Shown here piece after piece: positions 25,768 through 34,817 of a DNA stretch of 64,000 nucleotides. The position numbers and the translations under genes were made by a program. The DNA lies in assembly GCA_036522155.1 (NCBI GenBank), contig DATDGI010000268.1, forward strand, positions 15,398 to 79,397, given 5' to 3'. The notes beneath the pieces are model-generated. The model had not been told where the DNA came from. It saw only the letters and a program-made list of their open reading frames with translations, and searched no databases. The stretch comes from UBA9676 sp036522155. Lineage in GTDB: Bacteria; Actinomycetota; Actinomycetes; Streptosporangiales; Streptosporangiaceae. Position 1 is the stretch's first letter. Each line of letters starts with the position of its first letter.

Positions 25768-26600
25768 GTGTCGCCCATCGCGACGGTGCTGCGCCCCCGG
25801 AACTTGTCCCGGGGGCGCAAGCCCGTGTTCAGCCAGGCAGCAACGGCACCGGCCGGCCCGCAGCGATCGGGGTCAGCGAGGTGTCCAAGGTCTTCGGCCG
25901 GGGACGCAGCGCGCTGCTGGCCCTGGACCGGCTCTCCCTCGAGGTGGCACCCGGGGAGTTCGTCTGCCTGATCGGCGCCTCCGGCTGCGGCAAGAGCACC
26001 CTGCTTTCGCTGGTCGCTGGCCTGGATTCGCCGACCTCGGGCCACGTCTCCACCGGCGGTCAGCGGGTAGCGCTGATGTTCCAGGAGCCGGCCCTGTTCC
26101 CCTGGCTGACCGCGGCCAGGAACGTCGAACTGGCCCTGCGCGCCAGCCGGATCTCGCGGGCCCAGCGCCAGCAGCGGGCCGCCGACCTGCTTGACGCCGT
26201 GCACCTGGGCGCCTTCGCCAGCAAGCGCCCGCACGAGCTATCCGGCGGCATGCGCCAGCGTGTCGCCCTGGCCCGGGCGCTGGCCCAGGACGCCGAAGTC
26301 CTGCTGATGGACGAGCCGTTCGGCGCCCTCGACGCGATGACCAGGGATCTGCTGCACGACGAGCTGGACCGGATCTGCGCCGAACGCGGGCTGACCGTCC
26401 TGTTCGTCACGCACAACGTCCGGGAAGCGGTCCGGCTCGGTGACCGGGTGATCGTGCTCAGCAGCCGGCCCGGCCGGGTCATCGACGAGTTCCCGGTGCC
26501 GATCGCCCGCCCACGCCGGATCGACTCGGCGGAAGTGGCCACGCTGGCCGCCACCATCACCGACCGGCTGCGAGGGGAGATGATCCGGCATGGCCGCTGA
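25764..26600 (+). CDS. NitT/TauT-type ABC transporter ATP-binding protein
   Basis: 278-residue SsuB/TauB-like ATPase: Walker A GASGCGKST (after VCLI), Q-loop in MFQEPALFPWLTA, signature LSGGMRQRVAL, Walker B VLLMDEPFGALDAMTR and H-loop VTHNVREA. The ATG overlaps the stop of the binding-protein gene (ATGA). The first 40 residues before IGVSEVSKVFG are a low-complexity extension and the true start could be later. Together with the permease it forms a complete importer. Confidence 0.93.
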   Translation: MSVAHRDGAAPPELVPGAQARVQPGSNGTGRPAAIGVSEVSKVFGRGRSALLALDRLSLEVAPGEFVCLIGASGCGKSTLLSLVAGLDSPTSGHVSTGGQRVALMFQEPALFPWLTAARNVELALRASRISRAQRQQRAADLLDAVHLGAFASKRPHELSGGMRQRVALARALAQDAEVLLMDEPFGALDAMTRDLLHDELDRICAERGLTVLFVTHNVREAVRLGDRVIVLSSRPGRVIDEFPVPIARPRRIDSAEVATLAATITDRLRGEMIRHGR

Positions 26601-27447
26601 CACGGCGCTCCATGGCCTCGACACTCTGGAGACCCGGGATGTCAGGGTCACGCCCGCCGACCGCGCCCGCCGGCTCTGGCAGGCGGCCTGGCCCAAGCTG
26701 CTCGCGGTCGCCCTGGTCATCGGCCTGTGGCAGGCCGTCTACCTGACCGGCTGGAAGCACTACGCGCTGCCCGGGCCCGGTGCCGTGTTCCCCGACCTGT
26801 GGTCGCTGCTGCACCACGCCCTGCTCTGGCAGGCGATCGCCACCACCCTGCGCCGCGCCGTCATCGGGTTCGCCCTGGCGCTGGTGATCGGCGTGGCCGC
26901 CGGAGCCCTGGTGTCCCGGATCAAGCCGCTGCGCGCGGCCACCGGCTCGATCATCACCGCGCTGCAGACGATGCCTTCGATCGCCTGGTTCCCGTTCGCG
27001 ATCATCCTGTTCGGCGCCGACACGGCCGCCATCCTGTTCGTGATCGTGCTCGGCGCCGCGCCGTCGATCGCGAACGGCCTCATCGCGGGCGTGGACTACA
27101 CGCCGCCGCTGCTGCTGCGGGCGGGGCGAACGATGGGGCTGGGCCGGATCGCGCTGTACCGGCACCTGATCCTGCCCGCCTCGCTGCCCTCGTTCGTGGC
27201 CGGCCTCAAGCAGGGCTGGGCCTTCGCCTGGCGCAGCCTCATGGCGGGGGAGCTGCTGGTGATCATCCTCGGCCAGCCCTCGATCGGCGTCCTGCTGTCC
27301 GCCGACCAGGACCAGACGGATATGGCTGGCGCCATCTCGATCATGATCGTGATCCTGGTGCTCGGCATCGTGGTCGACATGATCTTCACCCGGGTGGACA
27401 TCGTCATCCGGCGGCGGCGCGGGATGCTGGATCTGGAGACCGCGTAA
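26590..27447 (+). CDS. NitT/TauT-type ABC transporter permease
   Basis: 285 residues with about six membrane helices (LLAVALVIGLWQAVYL, AVIGFALALVIGVAAGALV, ILFVIVLGAAPSIANGLI, IMIVILVLGIVVDMIF) and the EAA loop for docking the ATPase (RAGRTMGLGRIALYRHLILPASLP). The start overlaps the ATPase gene by 11 bases. Followed after 91 bases by the MobA-MoaD gene, which has its own promoter. Confidence 0.93.
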   Translation: MAADTALHGLDTLETRDVRVTPADRARRLWQAAWPKLLAVALVIGLWQAVYLTGWKHYALPGPGAVFPDLWSLLHHALLWQAIATTLRRAVIGFALALVIGVAAGALVSRIKPLRAATGSIITALQTMPSIAWFPFAIILFGADTAAILFVIVLGAAPSIANGLIAGVDYTPPLLLRAGRTMGLGRIALYRHLILPASLPSFVAGLKQGWAFAWRSLMAGELLVIILGQPSIGVLLSADQDQTDMAGAISIMIVILVLGIVVDMIFTRVDIVIRRRRGMLDLETA

Positions 27448-27526
27448 CGGGTCAGCGGGGCTGGGGCTCAGCCGCGTCCATGGGGGTGGCGGGGGCGGGG
27501 GGCGCCGGGGTGGGCTTCGGCGGCCG

Positions 27527-27532
27527 TACGAT
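27527..27532 (+). promoter_or_regulatory. -10 box TACGAT, leaderless promoter of mobA-moaD
   Basis: TACGAT ends 6 bases before GTG 27539, with no ribosome site between. It would start transcription of the molybdenum-enzyme genes independently of the ABC transporter. Confidence 0.5.
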
Positions 27533-27538
27533 CGAAGT

Positions 27539-28381
27539 GTGTCCGGTACAGGTGGAGTCGTGCTGGCGGGCGGGCGGTCGTCACGGATGGGCACGCCCAA
27601 GGCCGCCTTGGAGTGGCACGGGTCGACCTTGCTGCGCCGGACGGTGGGGGTTATCGCGCGGGTCGTGGATGGGCCCGTGGTGGTGGTGCGGGCGCCGGGG
27701 CAGGAATTGCCGGAACTGCCGGTGGGGGTGGAGGTAGTCGAGGATCCGGTTGAGGGCAAGGGGCCGATCCAGGGGATCGCGGTGGGACTGGCGGCGCTGG
27801 CCGGGCGCGCCGAGGTGGCGTTTGTCAGCTCGACGGATATGCCGTTCCTGCATCCGGCGTTCGTGCGGCGGGTGCTGGCGGCCGTGCGGGACGGGGTGGA
27901 TGTGGGGCTGCCGGTGGCGCGGGGGTATCCGCAGCCGCTGGCCGCGTCGTACCGGGTCACGCTGGCGCCGGTCGCCGAGCGGCTGGTCAAGGAGGAGCGG
28001 CTGCGGCCCGCGTTCCTGTTTGAGGAGTGCACCGTTACCCGGCTAGACGAGGGGGCGCTGCGGGCTGATCCGGTGGTGGCGGCGTTCGATCCGGAACTCG
28101 ATTCGGTGCTGAACGTCAACGAGCCGGCCGACTATGAGCAGGCGCGAGGGCGGGCGGCACCGGAGGTGACGGTGCAGCGGTTCGGGCCGCTGGCGGTCGG
28201 GCGGCGCGGGCCGGAGCCGGTCCGGGCGGCCACGGTCGCGGAGGCGGCGGGCGCCGCCGGGGTGGCGCTGGACGGGCATGTGGTGGCGGCGCTGAACGGG
28301 GACCAGATCACCCGGGACGGCGAGGTCCCGCTGGCCACCGGCGACGTGGTGTTCTTCCTGTCCGCCGACGCGGGCGGCTGA
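27539..28381 (+). CDS. MobA guanylyltransferase fused to a MoaD/ThiS-like domain
   Basis: 280 residues in two parts. Residues 1 to about 200 are a MobA-type molybdenum cofactor guanylyltransferase: nucleotide-binding loop VVLAGGRSSRMGTPKAAL, acidic STDMPFLHPAF and the NVNEPADYEQA tail region. MobA attaches GMP to molybdopterin. Residues about 207-280 (VTVQRFGPLAVG, then GHVVAALNGDQITRDGEVPLATGDVVFFLSADAGG in pieces) form a beta-grasp domain ending in Gly-Gly, the sulfur-carrier tail used by MoaD as thiocarboxylate. A MobA-MoaD fusion is unusual. It lies 6 bases before the aldehyde oxidoreductase gene. Confidence 0.82.
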   Translation: MSGTGGVVLAGGRSSRMGTPKAALEWHGSTLLRRTVGVIARVVDGPVVVVRAPGQELPELPVGVEVVEDPVEGKGPIQGIAVGLAALAGRAEVAFVSSTDMPFLHPAFVRRVLAAVRDGVDVGLPVARGYPQPLAASYRVTLAPVAERLVKEERLRPAFLFEECTVTRLDEGALRADPVVAAFDPELDSVLNVNEPADYEQARGRAAPEVTVQRFGPLAVGRRGPEPVRAATVAEAAGAAGVALDGHVVAALNGDQITRDGEVPLATGDVVFFLSADAGG

Positions 28382-28387
28382 CCGGCG

Positions 28388-30187
28388 ATGGCGGCCGGCG
28401 GGTACTTCGGGCAGGCGCTGGTGGCGGACGCCAGCACCGGCACCGCGCGCACCCTGCCGCTGCCCGACGACCTGCTGCGCGCCTACATCGGCGGCGCCGG
28501 GCTCGGTACCTGGCTGCTGCAGCACCTGAGCCCGGCCGGCGCCGATCCGCTGGGGCCGGAGTCGCCGCTGGCATTCGTGTTCTCGCCGCTGGTCGGCACC
28601 CCGCTGACCACCAGCGCCAAGTTCGCCGTGGTGGCCAAGTCACCGCTCACCGGGATGCTCAACGACGCGCTCTCCTCCAGCCATTTCGCCATCTCGGGGA
28701 AGCTGACCGGGCACGATGCCATCGTCGTGACGGGCGCCTGCGACCGGCTTTCCGTTCTGCTCGTCGACGGCGACGGGGCGCGCTTCAGCAGCGCCGCCGA
28801 CCTGGTCGGCCTGCCGGCGGCGCAGGCGGAGACCCGGCTCCGGGAGCGGCTGGGGAAGGGCTGGCGGGTCGCCGCGATCGGGCCGGCCGGTGAGCGCGGC
28901 GTCCGCTACGCGACCATCTCCCACGACGGGCGGCATGCCGGGCGGGGCGGGCTCGGTGCCGTGATGGGCGCCAAGCAGCTCAAGGCCATCGCGGTCCGGG
29001 CCGCCACCAAGGTCGCGCCCGCGCACCCCGAACTGGTGCTGGCCGCCGCCCGCGACCTGCGGGCCCGGTCGTTCGGGCCAGCCACCGCCAAGTACCGGGA
29101 GCTGGGCACGCTGGCCAACCTGCTGGCCTTCAACGCCTTGTCCACGCTGCCCACGCGGAACTTCCAGGCCGCGACCTTCACCGACGCCCCACGGCTGGCG
29201 GCGGAGGACCTAGCGGAGATGCGGCGGGTGACGCGGAACAGCTGCGCGTCCTGCACGATCGGCTGCGAGCACATCTACTCCGCCCGCGGCGGCAAGCAGA
29301 TGCGGGTCGAGTACGAGAACGTGTTCGCGCTCGGCCCCATGTGCGGGGTGTCGGATCCGGACGCGGTGCTGACCGCCAGCGCCCTGTGTGACGAACTGGG
29401 GATCGACACCATCTCCGCGGGCGGCACGATCGCCTGGGCGATGGAATGCGCCGAACGGGGCCTCATCGACGCGCCATGGCTGCGGTTCGGCGACGCCAGT
29501 GCGCTGCTGCGGGCGCTGGCCGAGATCGGCGAGCGCAGCGGCCTGGGCGAACTGCTGGCCGACGGCTCCCGGCGGGCCGCGGAGCGGGTCGGTGGCGGCT
29601 CGGCGGCGTTCGCCCCGCAGGTCAAGGGCCTGGAACTGCCCGGCTATGAGCCGCGGACGCTGCAGGCGATGGCGCTCGGCCTGGCGGTGAACGCCCGCGG
29701 CGCGGACCACAACCGGTCCGGTGCCTACGAGGCCGACCTGTCCGGCGACCTGGACCGGCTCGCGGGCGGCGACGCGCACGTGGCCGCGGCGATCGAGACC
29801 GAGGACCGGGCCGCGGTGATGGACTCGCTCATCCTGTGCAAGTTCCTGCGCGGGGTGTTCACCGACCCGTTCGGCGAGTGGGCCGCGCTGCTGTCCGCGG
29901 TCGCGGGATGGGACGTGGACGCCGCCGAACTGCGGCAGACCGCCCGCCGGATCGTGCTGGCCAAGCGGGTGTACAACATCCGGGAAGGCTGGCAGCCGGA
30001 GGACGACTGGCTGCCGGACCGGCTGCTGACCGAGCCGGTCACGGTCGGATCCGGCCGGGTGGCCACGCTGACCCCGCAACGGCTGCGCGGCATGATCGAC
30101 GCCTATTACCTGGCGCGCGGGCTTGATGGCCGGGGCCACCCGCGCCCGGCGGATCTGGCTGGTCTCCGGCAGGAAACTATGTCGTAA
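28388..30187 (+). CDS. Aldehyde:ferredoxin oxidoreductase (AOR family)
   Basis: 599-residue tungsten- or molybdenum-pterin enzyme of the AOR family, which interconverts aldehydes and carboxylates with ferredoxin or another carrier. The first domain binds the bis-pterin (YIGGAGLGTWLL, GPAGERGVRYATISHDGR, GRGGLGAVMGAKQLKAI). The [4Fe-4S] ligands are C286, C289, C293 (NSCASCTIGCEH) and C484 (LILCKFLRG), matching the Pyrococcus arrangement. Length and motif spacing are normal for AOR. In aerobes such proteins may be part of larger NAD-linked AOR complexes. Physiological substrate unknown; it sits in one run with formate dehydrogenase. Confidence 0.9.
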   Translation: MAAGGYFGQALVADASTGTARTLPLPDDLLRAYIGGAGLGTWLLQHLSPAGADPLGPESPLAFVFSPLVGTPLTTSAKFAVVAKSPLTGMLNDALSSSHFAISGKLTGHDAIVVTGACDRLSVLLVDGDGARFSSAADLVGLPAAQAETRLRERLGKGWRVAAIGPAGERGVRYATISHDGRHAGRGGLGAVMGAKQLKAIAVRAATKVAPAHPELVLAAARDLRARSFGPATAKYRELGTLANLLAFNALSTLPTRNFQAATFTDAPRLAAEDLAEMRRVTRNSCASCTIGCEHIYSARGGKQMRVEYENVFALGPMCGVSDPDAVLTASALCDELGIDTISAGGTIAWAMECAERGLIDAPWLRFGDASALLRALAEIGERSGLGELLADGSRRAAERVGGGSAAFAPQVKGLELPGYEPRTLQAMALGLAVNARGADHNRSGAYEADLSGDLDRLAGGDAHVAAAIETEDRAAVMDSLILCKFLRGVFTDPFGEWAALLSAVAGWDVDAAELRQTARRIVLAKRVYNIREGWQPEDDWLPDRLLTEPVTVGSGRVATLTPQRLRGMIDAYYLARGLDGRGHPRPADLAGLRQETMS

Positions 30188-30236
30188 CACGACGGATACC
30201 GCGGACCCTCGCTTGAAGTGATGTCGTGGCGCGGCA

Positions 30237-30242
30237 GATACT
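30237..30242 (+). promoter_or_regulatory. -10-like box GATACT before the formate dehydrogenase gene
   Basis: GATACT ends 6 bases before ATG 30249, which has no good ribosome site. It fits the pattern of leaderless starts in this window but departs from TANNNT at the first base. Confidence 0.35.
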
Positions 30243-30248
30243 CAGGTC

Positions 30249-33143
30249 ATGGCTATCCCCGTGCAAGCCCGTCCCAGGACGGTCACTCTCACCATCGACG
30301 GGCGTGAGGTCACCGTCGCCGAGGGCACCAGCATCTGGGCCGCGGCCAAGGCGGCGGGGATCGACATCCCGGTCCTGTGCCACGACGAGCGTTACGACCC
30401 GGTGGGCGTCTGCCGGATGTGCGTGGTCGACGTCGGCGCGCCCGCGTTCGCCGCCGCCTGCGTCCGTGCCTGTGAGGACGGCATGCAGGTGAAGACCGCC
30501 ACCACCGAGGTGGAGCGCAGCCGGGCCATGCTGACCGGGCTGCTGCTGGCCGACCAGCCCGCCCGCGAGCGCGACCCCAAGCAGACCACCACCGGCGACA
30601 ACGAGCTGCTCGCCCTGGCCGACCGGTACGGCGTGACCCAGGACGGCGGCCTGCCGCTGGCCAGGGGCCGCGGCACCGATGTGTCCAACCCGGTCATCGC
30701 CGTTGACCACGACTCGTGCATCCTGTGCGACCGGTGCGTGCGGGCCTGCGACGACATCCAGGGCAACGACGTCATCGGCCGCAGCGGCAAGGGATACGCC
30801 ACCCGGATCGCCTTCGACCTGAACGACCCGATGGGGAATTCCTCGTGCGTCACCTGCGGGGAGTGCGTGGCCGCCTGCCCGACTGGGGCGCTGACCAACA
30901 AGCCGATCCGGAACATCCCGATCCGGCCGCGGGCCGAGCTTGACCAGGTGGACACGGTCTGCCCGTACTGCGGCGTGGGCTGCGCGCTGACCTACAACGT
31001 GGACCGGGAACGGGGCGCGATCGCGTTCGCCGAAGGCCGGGACCAGCCCGGCTCCAAGAGCCGCCTGTGCGTCAAGGGCCGGTACGGCTGGGACTACGCC
31101 GCCTCCCCGCAGCGCCTCACCGTGCCGCTGATCCGGCGGAAGGACTCCTACCCCAAGGGCCCGCTGTCCACCGAGGTCCGCGGTGACATGGCGGGGGACC
31201 GCGGCCCGGCCGGCGGCAACGGCCAGGGCGGCGACGGGCGCAGCGACAAGCGCCGCCGCAAGCCGGGCGGGCTGGTCGACTACGCCGAAGTGCTGCCGCA
31301 CTTCCGGGAAGCGACCTGGGAGGAGGCGCTGGATCTGGTCGCCCGCCGGCTGACCGAGATCCACGCGGCCGGCGGCCCGGCCGCGATCGCCGGCTTCGGC
31401 TCGGCCAAGTGCTCCAACGAGGAGGCCTACCTCTTCCAGAAGCTGATCAGGACCGGCTTCCACACCAACAACGTGGACCACTGCACCCGCCTCTGCCACG
31501 CCTCCAGCGTGTTCGCGCTGTTCGAGGGCATCGGCTCCGGCGCCGTCTCCACCACCTACGGCGACGTGGTCAACGCCGACGTGGCCATCGTGACCGGGAC
31601 CAACACGACCGCCAACCATCCGGTCGCGTCGTCGTTCTTCAAGCAGGCCCGCCGCCAGGGCACGACGATCATCTACGTCGATCCGCGGGCCGACAAGATG
31701 GCCGAGCACGCCGACATCTACTGCCAGCTCAAGCCCGGCACCGACGTGGCGTTCTACAACGCGATCATGCACGAGGTGATCAGGCTGGGGCTGACCGACA
31801 GCGACTTCATCGCCAACCGGACCAGCAACTACGACGCGCTCGCCCGGACCGTCGCCGACTACCCGCCGGAACGGGGCGAGCAGATCACCGGCGTGCCCGC
31901 CGACGTGATCCGCCGGGTGGCCAGGATCTGGGGCGAAGCCAAGGCCGGGATCATCTTCTGGGGCATGGGCATCTCCCAGCACACCACCGGCACCGACAAC
32001 GCCCGCTGCCTGATCGCTCTGTGCTCGATCACCGGCAACGTGGGCCGGCCCGGCAGCGGGCTGCACCCGCTGCGCGGCCAGAACAACGTCCAGGGCGCCT
32101 CGGACATGGGCCTGATCCCGATGTTCTACCCGGACTACAAGCGGGCGGACGACCCGGCCGTGCACGCCAGGTTCGAGGAGTTGTGGGACACCGACCTGGA
32201 CCCCAAGCGCGGGCTCACGGTCACCGAGATCATCGGCTCGGCGCTCAAGGGCGGCGTGCGCGGGATGTACATGATGGGGGAGAACCCGTTCCTGTCCGAC
32301 CCCAACATCAACAAGGTCCGGAAGGCGCTGTCGGCGCTGGAGTTCCTGGTGGTGCAGGACATCTTCCTGACCGAGACCGCCGAGTTCGCCGACGTGATCC
32401 TGCCCGCCTCGTCCTACCTGGAAAAGGAAGGCACCTACACCAACACCGACCGGCGGGTGCAACTGGCCCGCAAGGTGCTCGATCTCCCGGGCCAGGCGCG
32501 GGTGGACTGGGAGGTGGTGCAGGACATCGCCAACCGGATCGGGCTCGGCTGGACCTACACCAGCGCCCGCGACGTGTTCGAGGAGATCGTCGCGGTGATG
32601 CCCAACTACACCAACCTCAGCTACGACAACCTGGGGCTGACCGGCAAGCTGTACCCGAACCCCGATCCCGAGCACAGCGACGGGACGGTGGTGCTGTTCG
32701 GCGAGAAGTTCAACACCCCCGACGGGCTGGCCCACCTGGTGCCGGCCGAATGGCTGCCGGCCAAGGAACTGCCCGACGAGCAGTACCCGTTCGTGCTGAA
32801 CACCGGCCGGCTGCTGCAGCACTGGCACACCGGCACGATGACCCGCCGGTCGTTCGCGCTGGACGCGATCAGCCCGCGCGCGGAGGTGTACCTGAACCCG
32901 GGTGACGCGGCCGCGCTCGGCCTGGCCGACGGGGACCGGGCCCGGGTGACCTCCCGGCGCGGCACGATCGTGCTGGACACCCGGGTGTCGCACCGGGAGG
33001 CCCCGGGGAATGCGTTCATCCCGTTCCACTTCCGGGAGGCGGCGGCGAACCTGCTGACGATCGACGAGATCGACCCGATGGGCAAGATTCCCGAGTTCAA
33101 GTTCTGCGCCGTCCGTATAGAGCCCGCCGGGGAGCAGGACTGA
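30249..33143 (+). CDS. fdhA: NAD-dependent formate dehydrogenase, catalytic alpha subunit
   Basis: 964 residues, cytoplasmic. N-terminal [2Fe-2S] domain with Cys 44, 55, 58 and 71; then two [4Fe-4S] clusters in CILCDRCVRAC and CVTCGECVAACPTG; then the molybdopterin oxidoreductase domain starting with its own cluster, CPYCGVGC. The active-site Mo ligand is a cysteine in NNVDHCTRLCHASS; there is no in-frame TGA selenocysteine. The bis-MGD binding fold ends with TRRSFALDAISPRAEVYLNP. A charged Gly/Arg/Lys-rich insertion lies near residues 310-340. The layout is that of FdsA-type soluble enzymes that oxidise formate to CO2 and pass electrons to the NuoEF-like subunit encoded next (1-base overlap). 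Confidence 0.94.
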   Translation: MAIPVQARPRTVTLTIDGREVTVAEGTSIWAAAKAAGIDIPVLCHDERYDPVGVCRMCVVDVGAPAFAAACVRACEDGMQVKTATTEVERSRAMLTGLLLADQPARERDPKQTTTGDNELLALADRYGVTQDGGLPLARGRGTDVSNPVIAVDHDSCILCDRCVRACDDIQGNDVIGRSGKGYATRIAFDLNDPMGNSSCVTCGECVAACPTGALTNKPIRNIPIRPRAELDQVDTVCPYCGVGCALTYNVDRERGAIAFAEGRDQPGSKSRLCVKGRYGWDYAASPQRLTVPLIRRKDSYPKGPLSTEVRGDMAGDRGPAGGNGQGGDGRSDKRRRKPGGLVDYAEVLPHFREATWEEALDLVARRLTEIHAAGGPAAIAGFGSAKCSNEEAYLFQKLIRTGFHTNNVDHCTRLCHASSVFALFEGIGSGAVSTTYGDVVNADVAIVTGTNTTANHPVASSFFKQARRQGTTIIYVDPRADKMAEHADIYCQLKPGTDVAFYNAIMHEVIRLGLTDSDFIANRTSNYDALARTVADYPPERGEQITGVPADVIRRVARIWGEAKAGIIFWGMGISQHTTGTDNARCLIALCSITGNVGRPGSGLHPLRGQNNVQGASDMGLIPMFYPDYKRADDPAVHARFEELWDTDLDPKRGLTVTEIIGSALKGGVRGMYMMGENPFLSDPNINKVRKALSALEFLVVQDIFLTETAEFADVILPASSYLEKEGTYTNTDRRVQLARKVLDLPGQARVDWEVVQDIANRIGLGWTYTSARDVFEEIVAVMPNYTNLSYDNLGLTGKLYPNPDPEHSDGTVVLFGEKFNTPDGLAHLVPAEWLPAKELPDEQYPFVLNTGRLLQHWHTGTMTRRSFALDAISPRAEVYLNPGDAAALGLADGDRARVTSRRGTIVLDTRVSHREAPGNAFIPFHFREAAANLLTIDEIDPMGKIPEFKFCAVRIEPAGEQD

Positions 33144-34816
33144 TGGCCAAGGCCCAGGCCCGGATCCCGGGCGTCGAGGCCCGCGCGGGCAAATTCCCCG
33201 GCCCCAGCCTGATCCCGGCCCTGCAGGCGATCCAGGAGCGGGTCGGCTGGCTGCCCCGCGAGGAACTGGTCGCGCTGTCCCGGGATGTCCGGCGGCCGCT
33301 GTACGAGATCGAGGGGCTGATCTCGTTCTACCCGCACTTCCTGACCGAGCCGCCGGTCCCTGTCCAGCTGCACGCCTGCCGTGACCTGGCCTGCTGGCTG
33401 CGGGGAGCGGGCGAGCAGACCGCTGCGCTCCGGCAGCGGTACGGGCAGGACCCAGACGTGCAGGTGACCGAGGTGTCCTGCGTGGGCCGGTGCGATGTGG
33501 CACCCGCGGTCAGCGTCAACGAGTACCCGGCCGCCGTGGCGGATGCCGATGCGCTGGTCACCGCGGCCCGGGACGGGCAGCTGCCGCCTGCCGCGGTGCG
33601 CAGCTACGGCGGTCAGCCGTGGCCGAACGACCCCTACCCAGCGGGCGCGGAGCGGTACCAGGTGCTGCGGGCCGTGCTGGCCGGCGACCGTGACGCGGGC
33701 GAGATCACCACCGCCCTGCAAGATTCCGGGCTGCGCGGAATGGGCGGCGCTGGGTTCCCGGCCGGCCGGAAATGGGAGCTGGTCGCGGCCCAGGAGGCCA
33801 CCCCCAAGTACGTCATCTGCAACGCCGACGAATCCGAGCCGGGCACCTTCAAGGACCGGCAGATCCTGGCCGAGCAGGCCCACCTGGTGCTGGAGGGCAT
33901 GCTGCTCGGCATGCTCGCGGTCGGGGCGGAGGAGGGCTGGGTCTTCATCCGGCACGAGTACGGCCCCGAGGAGCACGTCATCCGGCAGGAGATCGAGTCG
34001 CTGCGGGCGGCCGGGCTGGTCGGCGGGAACGCCGGCGGCAGCGGCCGCCGGCTGTCGGTGGAGGTGTTCACCTCACCCGGCGGCTACATCCTGGGCGAGG
34101 AGTCGGCGCTGATCGAATGCATGGAAGGGCACCGCGGCGAGCCGCGCAACAAGCCGCCCTTCCCCGGCGTGTATGGCCTGCACGGCCAGCCGACGCTGAT
34201 GAACTCGGTGGAGACGTTCGCACACGTGCCGGTCATCGCCCAGCGTGGTGCCCCGTGGTGGAAGGACCAGGGGACCGGCGAGCACGCCGGCCTGAAGTTC
34301 TTCGCCGTCTCCGGGCACATCGAGCGGCCGGGCGTCTACTGCGTGCCGATGGGCACCACCGCCCGGCAGCTGCTGGACCTGGCCGGCGGAGTGGCCGGCG
34401 GCCGGCCGCTGGCCGCGATCCAGCCCGGCGGCGCGTCGTCGAACTTCCTCGGCCCGGACCAGCTCGACGTCCCGCTCGACTTCGCCGACCTGGCCAAGGC
34501 CGGATCCATGCTCGGCTCCGGCGCGATGGTGGTGCTGGCCGAAGGCACCGACCTGCTCGCCGCCGCCACCAACGTGCTGCGGTTCTTCCGCGAGGAATCG
34601 TGCGGCAAGTGCGTGCCGTGCCGCGTCGGCTCGGCCAAGGCCCACCAGATCCTGTCCGGCCTGCTGGCGGAGGGCGGCGGCCCGGCCGATGTAGACGGCC
34701 AGGTCACCGAGCTCGCGCAGGTCATGCGCCGGACTTCCATCTGCGGACTGGGGCAGGTGGCACTGGGGCCGGTGATGAGCGTGGTGAAGCTGGCGCGTGA
34801 TCCCGGCGGACCGTGA
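33143..34816 (+). CDS. NAD-dependent formate dehydrogenase, NuoE-NuoF fused beta subunit
   Basis: 557 residues. Residues 1 to about 150 are a thioredoxin-like [2Fe-2S] domain with Cys 79, 84, 113 and 117 (HACRDLACW, SCVGRC), as in NuoE/FdsG. The rest is NuoF/FdsB: NADH-binding GMGGAGFPAGRKWELV, FMN-binding NADESEPGTFKDRQI, SLBB region and a [4Fe-4S] site in ESCGKCVPCRVGS plus TSICGLGQ. It takes electrons from the alpha subunit to NAD+. Fusion of the gamma- and beta-type parts gives a two-subunit enzyme. No FdhD or delta-subunit gene is seen nearby. Confidence 0.92.
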   Translation: MAKAQARIPGVEARAGKFPGPSLIPALQAIQERVGWLPREELVALSRDVRRPLYEIEGLISFYPHFLTEPPVPVQLHACRDLACWLRGAGEQTAALRQRYGQDPDVQVTEVSCVGRCDVAPAVSVNEYPAAVADADALVTAARDGQLPPAAVRSYGGQPWPNDPYPAGAERYQVLRAVLAGDRDAGEITTALQDSGLRGMGGAGFPAGRKWELVAAQEATPKYVICNADESEPGTFKDRQILAEQAHLVLEGMLLGMLAVGAEEGWVFIRHEYGPEEHVIRQEIESLRAAGLVGGNAGGSGRRLSVEVFTSPGGYILGEESALIECMEGHRGEPRNKPPFPGVYGLHGQPTLMNSVETFAHVPVIAQRGAPWWKDQGTGEHAGLKFFAVSGHIERPGVYCVPMGTTARQLLDLAGGVAGGRPLAAIQPGGASSNFLGPDQLDVPLDFADLAKAGSMLGSGAMVVLAEGTDLLAAATNVLRFFREESCGKCVPCRVGSAKAHQILSGLLAEGGGPADVDGQVTELAQVMRRTSICGLGQVALGPVMSVVKLARDPGGP

Positions 34817-34817
34817 C

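Noticed and set aside
31480..31510. Possible selenocysteine in formate dehydrogenase
   Set aside because: The active-site codon is an ordinary TGC cysteine in DHCTRLCH; no in-frame TGA occurs.
30177..33503. 1108-codon open frame on the minus strand
   Set aside because: It is the antisense shadow of the formate dehydrogenase alpha gene; its translation is low-complexity (Gly, Arg, His, Pro) without any domain, as expected in very GC-rich DNA.
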